The position numbers were made by a program, and so were the translations under genes. A stretch of DNA of 64,000 nucleotides from Pseudidiomarina indica (GTDB taxonomy: Bacteria; Pseudomonadota; Gammaproteobacteria; Enterobacterales; Alteromonadaceae): contig JAJUHK010000001.1 in assembly GCA_029279945.1 (NCBI GenBank), positions 124,001-188,000 of the forward strand, in the 5' to 3' direction. Positions 58,345-64,000 of the stretch are shown piece after piece; within the stretch, counting starts at the first letter, position 1, and the number at the start of each line of letters is the position of its first letter. Under the pieces are notes generated by a model. The model was given only the letters and a program-made list of their open reading frames with translations, had not been told where the DNA came from and ran no database searches.

Positions 58345-60075
58345 GTGCACATCAGGACGTTGATAATGGGGTGGTTAGCCATGTCCAGTTATATTGCCGT
58401 AGCCGAACCAGTTACTGTCAGACTACTTGCTACCAGCGACGTACACGGACATTTCACTGGCTTTAATTACTTTACCCAGCAACCTGAGCAAAAAGGATTG
58501 GTGCATACCGCCGCTATTATTGCAAAATCACGGCGCGGTGCGGATATAAGCATACTTATTGAAAATGGGGATTTAATTCAAGGATCCCCCGTAGCTGACG
58601 CGATGGTCGCTGCGGCAGAACAACAGCAGCCACTCCCTTTAGCGGCATTACTCAATACGCTAAATTATGACGTCATTAATCTTGGTAATCATGAATTTGA
58701 TTACGGCTTGGATTATCTCGCAACGGCTTATGCTGGTGTAACCGCACCGATCCTTGCTGCCAACGTGAAACCAGTTTCGGCCGAAGCTCAACAATGGCTC
58801 ACCCATCATCCTTACGTGATATTAGAACGTGAACTTCCACAGCATGCTCAGCAAGCAGGGCGTAGCCATTTAAAAATTGCTTTTATTGGCGTACTGCCCC
58901 CGCAAATCATGCAATGGAACGGCCACCACTTACGTGATCACATCGTCGTTATTCCTATGCTCGATGCAGTTCAACAAACCATCGCTGAACTGCAAATCCA
59001 CCAGCCCGATCTAACGGTGCTTGTTGCGCATGCTGGCATGCCTAAACACAATTCTAATGGTAATGACGCTGAGCAAGCAGTATGGGAACTAGCACAAGTG
59101 GCGGGAATCGATGCGATTATTTTTGGTCACCAGCATGAACTGTTCCCGGGCACTTCCGTTTATGAACAGTTGCCTGGTGTTGATGCCAAGCAAGGGACTT
59201 TATTTGGAATTCCAGCAGTACAGCCTGGTGTGCATGGCGAACACCTTGGTGTAATTGATTTTGAGCTCGTCTATTCTGATGAAATACAACAATGGCAGGT
59301 GCAACGGAGTAATTCGGCTGTGGTATCAATCAGTGCAGAGCGCGATCAACAGCTGGTGGAGCTATTGCAGCCAACACACAAGCGTACTCTAGCTTATATG
59401 GAGCAAACCATTGGCTACACGCAGGCAGAGTTAAGTCACCAATGGTCACGTTTACAACCAACGTTGGCCACTCAGCTTATCCATGATGCACAGTTGTGGT
59501 ATATCGAACGTTACGTGGCACAGCAGCAACCTGACTGGGGGCAGTTACCGAGACTCAGCGCAGTTGCTCCGTTTCATGCCGCGAATCATACTGATGACAG
59601 CTTTACCGTTATTCCTGCGGGAGCGTTGACGATGGGGGATATTGGCGATTTATATCGTTACGCTAATAACTTAGATGTGGTCGTCGTCACTGGCGAAATG
59701 TTGCAACAATGGTTAGAAGATGCAGCCATTGGCGTCCAAGCTGGGCAACCTGAACACCCATGGAGCTGGGTGAATCAAGATCATCCTGCCTATCAATTTG
59801 ATACTTTTAGTGGCTTAGACTATGTCATTGATCCACGTAAACCGGTAGGTGCACGGGTTAGCACACGACCGCGATTAAATCCAACGCAGCACTACGCGGT
59901 GATCACGAATAATTATCGCTCACATGGAGGAGGTAAGTTAGGGGGCTTAAACGGACAACAGATTGTATTTAGTAGTCCAGATCAAATTCAGCATATATTA
60001 CTAGAATATATCAAAACGTTAGGTGCGGAAGGTTATCAAAATTCGTTACGAAACAATTGGGAAATCAAGCGTTAG
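58345..60075 (+). CDS. cpdB: 2',3'-cyclic-nucleotide 2'-phosphodiesterase/3'-nucleotidase
   Basis: This periplasmic enzyme releases nucleosides from 2',3'-cyclic nucleotides and 3'-nucleotides. The 576-residue protein has the calcineurin-like metal sites TSDVHGH, ENGDLIQGSP, LGNHEFDYG and GHQHELFPG, then a 5'-nucleotidase C-terminal domain (ITNNYRSHGGGKLGG). The start is uncertain: GTG at 58345 gives a signal peptide ending AVA-EPV; ATG at 58366 has a better ribosome site (AGGA) but a weaker signal. It is shorter than E. coli CpdB (about 650). It follows zapC by ten bases. Confidence 0.88.
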   Translation: MHIRTLIMGWLAMSSYIAVAEPVTVRLLATSDVHGHFTGFNYFTQQPEQKGLVHTAAIIAKSRRGADISILIENGDLIQGSPVADAMVAAAEQQQPLPLAALLNTLNYDVINLGNHEFDYGLDYLATAYAGVTAPILAANVKPVSAEAQQWLTHHPYVILERELPQHAQQAGRSHLKIAFIGVLPPQIMQWNGHHLRDHIVVIPMLDAVQQTIAELQIHQPDLTVLVAHAGMPKHNSNGNDAEQAVWELAQVAGIDAIIFGHQHELFPGTSVYEQLPGVDAKQGTLFGIPAVQPGVHGEHLGVIDFELVYSDEIQQWQVQRSNSAVVSISAERDQQLVELLQPTHKRTLAYMEQTIGYTQAELSHQWSRLQPTLATQLIHDAQLWYIERYVAQQQPDWGQLPRLSAVAPFHAANHTDDSFTVIPAGALTMGDIGDLYRYANNLDVVVVTGEMLQQWLEDAAIGVQAGQPEHPWSWVNQDHPAYQFDTFSGLDYVIDPRKPVGARVSTRPRLNPTQHYAVITNNYRSHGGGKLGGLNGQQIVFSSPDQIQHILLEYIKTLGAEGYQNSLRNNWEIKR

Positions 60076-60092
60076 GGAAGGCTAAAGATAAT

Positions 60093-60169
<77 letters not shown>

Positions 60170-60182
60170 TCCGATGCTGCGC

Positions 60183-60211
60183 ATGTTAAAGGGTCATTCG
60201 TTAAAACGCAA
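60183..60211 (-). promoter_or_regulatory. Candidate promoter for initiator tRNA
   Basis: On the minus strand TTGCGT, a 17-base spacer and TAACAT precede the tRNA by 13 bases, with a GC-rich discriminator. The boxes match consensus only partly. Confidence 0.35.
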
Positions 60212-60342
60212 GGGGACCATGGTCCGTTCGGTTACTATTTAAGCGATTCGCGTTTGACTGCGCAATAAAGCAGCAGTTCTGACGATACAGAAGCGCGCCA
60301 CTCCGTTATAATAGCCTTATATTTACTGATGAAGACACCTAC

Positions 60343-62484
60343 ATGAATTATCCACCAAATCATAATCGTTATTTTGCAACCTGTGCAAAAGGCTTAGAGC
60401 CATTGCTATTTGAAGAGTTACAACAGCTACACGCACAGAGCGTGCGGCAAACAATGGGTGGGTGTTGGTTTGAAGGGGATGTACAATTAGCGTATCGGGT
60501 CTGTCTATGGACACGCTTAGCGAATCGATTGTTGCTGAGCCTAGGGGAAACTTTAGTGCGACGCGTACAAGATATTCCACAGGCCGTTGCGACCACCCCG
60601 TGGGAACACGTGTTCGACACTAGCAATACCTTTGTCGTAGATTTTAATGGCCGCAGCAATGAGATACGTCATACACAATTTGGTGCACAGCTCATAAAAG
60701 ATGGGATTGTGGATCGTTTTCGTGATGTAGGCTTACAACGGCCTTCCGTGGCTAAAGAGGGCGCTGACATTCGAATTCATGCCCATATCCATAAAGACAA
60801 GCTTGCTTGGTATTTGGATTTTGCTGGAGATAGTCTGCACAAACGTGGCTATCGCCAGCAACAGGGTAGTGCCCCCTTAAAAGAAACCCTCGCAGCAGCT
60901 ATAGCTATTCGCAGTGGCATTACACCAGCAACCGATGTGGTTTTTGATCCATTTTGTGGCTCTGGCACATTGTTATTGGAAGCTGCGATGATTTGTTTGG
61001 ATCGCGCGCCAGGGCTTACCCGAACGGCATGGGGCTTTCAACACTGGTTAGGTCACCAAGAAGAGGCATGGCAAGCATTACTTAATGAAGCACACCAACG
61101 ATTTGCTGCAGCAAATGCCAGTCATCCACTGCAACTGGTCGGTTACGATATGGATGCACGGGTATTGGCTATTGCGGAACAAAATGCCATGCGCTTAGGG
61201 ATTCACGAACGCTGCACGTGGCAACGGCGTAATGCAGAATCACTAACGACACTTGAGTTAGAGCAACCCACGCAACAACCCCATTTAATTTGTAATCCAC
61301 CCTACGGTGAACGTTTAGGAGAGGAGGTGGAAACACTACTCCTTTATCGTCGCTTCGGTGCACAATTACGTGAGCATTTTTTTGGTTGGCAAGTGAGCGT
61401 ACTGGCCGGTGATGAAAGTTTATTGAAGCGCTTAAAATTACGCAGCGAGCGTAAATATAAGTTCTATAACGGGCCTATTGAGACTCAATTGGCACTTTAT
61501 GACTTAACAAAAACACAATTAGAATTTACCAAAGAGCAATCCAGTGATTTGGCGAATAGGCTTCGTAAAAACTATCAGAAATTTGAAAAATGGGCCGCAA
61601 AAGAAGGGTTTAACGCTTGGCGGATCTACGATGCTGACTTGCCTGAATACAATGCTGCTGTTGATGTTTATGACGATTGCCTCGTTATTCAAGAATATGC
61701 TGCACCGCAAGAGATACCTGACGCAGTTGCTAAGGAGCGACTCTGGACGTTGGTGGACTGCTTAGCCCAAGAATTGCCATTCGCTGCTGAGAATATGACG
61801 CTTAAAGTACGGCAACGACAATCCGGTAAGCAACAATATGAGCGACAACAGCCACGCGGATTAATACGAATTGTGCATGAATACGGTGCCTTATTTGAAA
61901 CTAACCTAAGTGATTATTTAGATACAGGCTTATTTCTAGATCATCGTTGGGCACGTCGTGAACTAGGACGACTCAGTGAAGGTAAATCTGTATTAAACCT
62001 GTTTGCATACACGTGTTCAGCATCAGTTCATGCCGCCCTAGGTGGTGCTAAAGAAGTGGTTTCTGTAGATTTATCAAAAACATATTTAGCATGGGGGCAG
62101 CGAAACTTTCAGCTAAATAAGTTGCATGGACGCCAGTATCAGTTTATTCAAGCTGATTGCATGCAGTGGTTGCGGCAACAACGCCCACAACAACGATTTG
62201 ATGTTATTTTTCTTGACCCGCCCACGTTTTCTAACTCGAAGCGTATGCAAGATGTTCTTGATATCCAACGTGACCACGTCATGTTATTGACATTGGCTGC
62301 ACGACTGTTAACTGATGACGGTATCATTTTGTTTTCGAACAACAAACGCCGATTTAAGCTCAACCATGAGCAGTTGGCTGCAGCTGAATTGGTTGCCGAA
62401 GATTTGACTGCGCGTTCGATACCAATGGATTTTGCTCGACACAAGGGAATTCATCACTTGTTTAAGGTAACGCTTCGTGAGTGA
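60343..62484 (+). CDS. rlmL: 23S rRNA bifunctional methyltransferase RlmKL
   Basis: The enzyme makes m2G2445 and m7G2069 in 23S rRNA. The 713-residue protein has a THUMP domain (about 45-160), the RlmL methyltransferase with VVFDPFCGSGTLLLEAA and catalytic N318-P-P-Y in CNPPYGERLG, and the RlmK half with LNLFAYTCSASVHAALGGA and DPPTFSNS. Length and the two-enzyme fusion equal E. coli RlmKL. It overlaps the glutaredoxin-like gene by eight bases. Confidence 0.97.
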   Translation: MNYPPNHNRYFATCAKGLEPLLFEELQQLHAQSVRQTMGGCWFEGDVQLAYRVCLWTRLANRLLLSLGETLVRRVQDIPQAVATTPWEHVFDTSNTFVVDFNGRSNEIRHTQFGAQLIKDGIVDRFRDVGLQRPSVAKEGADIRIHAHIHKDKLAWYLDFAGDSLHKRGYRQQQGSAPLKETLAAAIAIRSGITPATDVVFDPFCGSGTLLLEAAMICLDRAPGLTRTAWGFQHWLGHQEEAWQALLNEAHQRFAAANASHPLQLVGYDMDARVLAIAEQNAMRLGIHERCTWQRRNAESLTTLELEQPTQQPHLICNPPYGERLGEEVETLLLYRRFGAQLREHFFGWQVSVLAGDESLLKRLKLRSERKYKFYNGPIETQLALYDLTKTQLEFTKEQSSDLANRLRKNYQKFEKWAAKEGFNAWRIYDADLPEYNAAVDVYDDCLVIQEYAAPQEIPDAVAKERLWTLVDCLAQELPFAAENMTLKVRQRQSGKQQYERQQPRGLIRIVHEYGALFETNLSDYLDTGLFLDHRWARRELGRLSEGKSVLNLFAYTCSASVHAALGGAKEVVSVDLSKTYLAWGQRNFQLNKLHGRQYQFIQADCMQWLRQQRPQQRFDVIFLDPPTFSNSKRMQDVLDIQRDHVMLLTLAARLLTDDGIILFSNNKRRFKLNHEQLAAAELVAEDLTARSIPMDFARHKGIHHLFKVTLRE

Positions 62485-62713
62485 ATTTTACCTGCTGACA
62501 AAGCCGAATTGTTCGTTGTGTGATATCGCATTGCAGCGTCTGCAGCAAGCACAGCCGACCACGGCAATTCAATTGCACTTAGTGGATATCAGTCAACAGC
62601 CCGAACTAGCGGAAGAGTATGGATGGCTGATTCCGGTCCTGATTCGAGCGCATGATGATGCCGAATTACGATGGCCATTTCCTGAATCATTAGAGGAATT
62701 TTTGAATTCATGA
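62477..62713 (+). CDS. Glutaredoxin-like family protein (DUF836 type)
   Basis: The 78-residue thioredoxin-fold protein has a redox motif C12-S-L-C15 after LLTKPN, and ends with the typical IPVL...WPFPESLEEFL pattern. It starts at GTG within the last codons of rlmL and overlaps uup by four bases, so three genes are coupled. The redox partner is unknown. Confidence 0.88.
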   Translation: MSEFYLLTKPNCSLCDIALQRLQQAQPTTAIQLHLVDISQQPELAEEYGWLIPVLIRAHDDAELRWPFPESLEEFLNS

Positions 62714-64000
62714 ACCTTGTTCGTTTACAGCAAGCACAATTGGCATTTGGTAACGCGCCAATCCTGGATCGAGCCGATCTAGTCATTGAATCGGGCGAGC
62801 GGGTTTGTATTGTTGGTCGCAATGGTGCAGGTAAATCAACCCTACTTAAAGTGATCGCAGGTGAAGTTTTACTGGATGATGGCGAGGTACAGGTGATTGG
62901 CGACGCCGTAGTGGCACGGTTACCACAAGATCCGCCAGCGCAATCAACACAATCAGTATATGATTATGTCGCTGAGGGTTTAGCGCATATTGGTGAACTG
63001 TTGCAACAGTATCATCAGGTCGTGCTCCAATTAAATGATGCTCCCGATCAATCCTCGTTACTACAACGCATGGCTGAGTTGCAAGGCGCTATTGAAGCGG
63101 CCGATGGCTGGCAAGTGCAGTCACAAATTGAAACCGTCTTAACGCAATTGGAATTACCTGAAGATGAGCCACTCGCGTCATTATCTGGTGGTTGGTTACG
63201 CCGTGTCGCATTAGCGCGAGTGTTGGTGACTAATCCTGACCTGTTATTGCTTGATGAGCCTACCAACCACTTAGACGTGGATATGGTGACATGGTTAGAA
63301 AACTTGCTCAAAGATTTCCGGGGGGCAGTATTATTTATTAGCCACGACCGTGCCTTTATTCGCAACTTGGCCACACGTATCGTTGATTTAGATCGGGGCA
63401 AGTTAGCGAGCTTCCCTGGCAATTACGAGCAGTATTTACAGGCCAAACAAGAGTTGTTGGAAATTGAAGCAGCCCACAACGCCGAATTTGATAAAAAATT
63501 AGCCCAAGAGGAAGTCTGGATTCGGCAAGGTATCAAGGCGCGGCGCACGCGTAACGAAGGCCGAGTTCGAGCGTTGGAAGCGTTACGTCGAGAACGGCAA
63601 GCACGACGAGAACAACAAGGTACGGTCAAAATGGCAGTACAAGAGGCGCAGCGCTCGGGTAAACTGGTGTTTGAAGGCCAAAAGTTGAACTTGAGTTTTG
63701 CTGGTAAGCCTATCTTAAAAGATCTCAACCTAACCTTACAGCGGGGCGATAAAATTGCGCTTGTAGGACCAAATGGATGTGGTAAGAGCACGTTAATTAA
63801 AGTAATTTTAGGGGAACAACCTGTCGATTCAGGGCAGATAAAATTAGGGACTAACTTGGCCGTTGCTTATTTTGACCAACATCGTGCTCAGTTAGATCCC
63901 GAGTTATCGGTGGCAGAGAATATTGGCGATGGCAAGCAAGATGTGGTCTACAATGGCAAAACTCGCCACATTTTAAGCTATTTGCAGGATTTTTTATTTA
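62710..64000 (+). CDS. uup: ABC-F ATPase Uup (3' end beyond the window)
   Basis: The frame is open from ATG at 62710 to the window edge, 430 codons so far of an expected 630-640. It has two ABC ATPase domains without membrane spans. The first contains GRNGAGKST, SLSGGWLRRVALAR and LLLDEPTNHLD; then comes the ABC-F linker rich in E, R and A (about 240-305), and the second Walker A GPNGCGKST near 357. Uup acts on ribosomes or branched DNA and reduces transposon precise excision. AGGAA lies 12 bases upstream. Order rlmL-uup is as in E. coli. Confidence 0.95.
   Translation, partial: MNLVRLQQAQLAFGNAPILDRADLVIESGERVCIVGRNGAGKSTLLKVIAGEVLLDDGEVQVIGDAVVARLPQDPPAQSTQSVYDYVAEGLAHIGELLQQYHQVVLQLNDAPDQSSLLQRMAELQGAIEAADGWQVQSQIETVLTQLELPEDEPLASLSGGWLRRVALARVLVTNPDLLLLDEPTNHLDVDMVTWLENLLKDFRGAVLFISHDRAFIRNLATRIVDLDRGKLASFPGNYEQYLQAKQELLEIEAAHNAEFDKKLAQEEVWIRQGIKARRTRNEGRVRALEALRRERQARREQQGTVKMAVQEAQRSGKLVFEGQKLNLSFAGKPILKDLNLTLQRGDKIALVGPNGCGKSTLIKVILGEQPVDSGQIKLGTNLAVAYFDQHRAQLDPELSVAENIGDGKQDVVYNGKTRHILSYLQDFLF

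Noticed and set aside
63048..63791. Two adjoining minus-strand frames near the right edge
   Set aside because: They are shadows of uup, which is open to the window end and carries all ABC-F motifs.

Overview
This is a chromosomal window from a gammaproteobacterium, most likely of the order Alteromonadales and probably an Idiomarina-like marine or saline-water genus. The assignment rests on gene order and gene content. No 16S gene is present to confirm it. Several blocks keep enterobacterial synteny: clpA-infA-trxB-lrp-ftsK-lolA-rarA-serS, uvrY-uvrC-pgsA-tRNA(Gly,Cys,Leu), and pyrD-zapC-rlmL-uup. The base composition is moderate, and coding density is high with no gene-free stretch above 300 bases.

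Layout. Positions 1-13600 hold housekeeping genes: clpA, infA, trxB, alanine dehydrogenase divergent from lrp, ftsK, lolA, rarA, serS, then a minus-strand tusDCB-tusE sulfur-relay cluster behind a YccA-type membrane protein. Positions 13800-18440 hold tRNA-Ser, a thioesterase, the uvrY-like regulator with uvrC and pgsA, and three tRNAs. Positions 18440-19790 form the only clearly foreign stretch. It contains an IS66-type remnant, a short toxin-tail-like ORF and two AT-rich small membrane proteins, and most of it lies between two copies of a perfect 34-bp direct repeat. Positions 19794-25737 are a complete mrp Na+/H+ antiporter operon with A and B fused. Positions 26000-38800 hold signalling, transport and envelope genes, a tandem-domain pterin synthase relative, an M61 peptidase, a LytS/LytR pair and pyruvate kinase divergent from a long GAPDH. 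Positions 38800-64000 hold a cytosolic-carboxypeptidase-like M14 enzyme, three sodium-linked carriers (AGCS, NSS, NhaC), yeaC-msrC-proQ-prc, pepN, the giant NAD-glutamate dehydrogenase, pyrD, zapC, cpdB, initiator tRNA, rlmL, a glutaredoxin-like gene and the start of uup.

Together the genes describe a salt-adapted organism that lives on peptides and amino acids. Peptidases (PepN, M61, M14, Prc) release amino acids. Na+-coupled carriers (AGCS, NSS) import them. Alanine dehydrogenase and NAD-glutamate dehydrogenase feed their carbon to central metabolism. Mrp and NhaC maintain the sodium gradient and pH.

The most unusual items are a GacA/UvrY-type regulator whose receiver domain has lost all the phosphorylation residues, a two-domain pterin-synthase protein in which active-site residues are divided between the two halves, and the repeat-flanked cassette beside the tRNA cluster. 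I found no CRISPR array, complete insertion sequence, prophage or recognised defence system.
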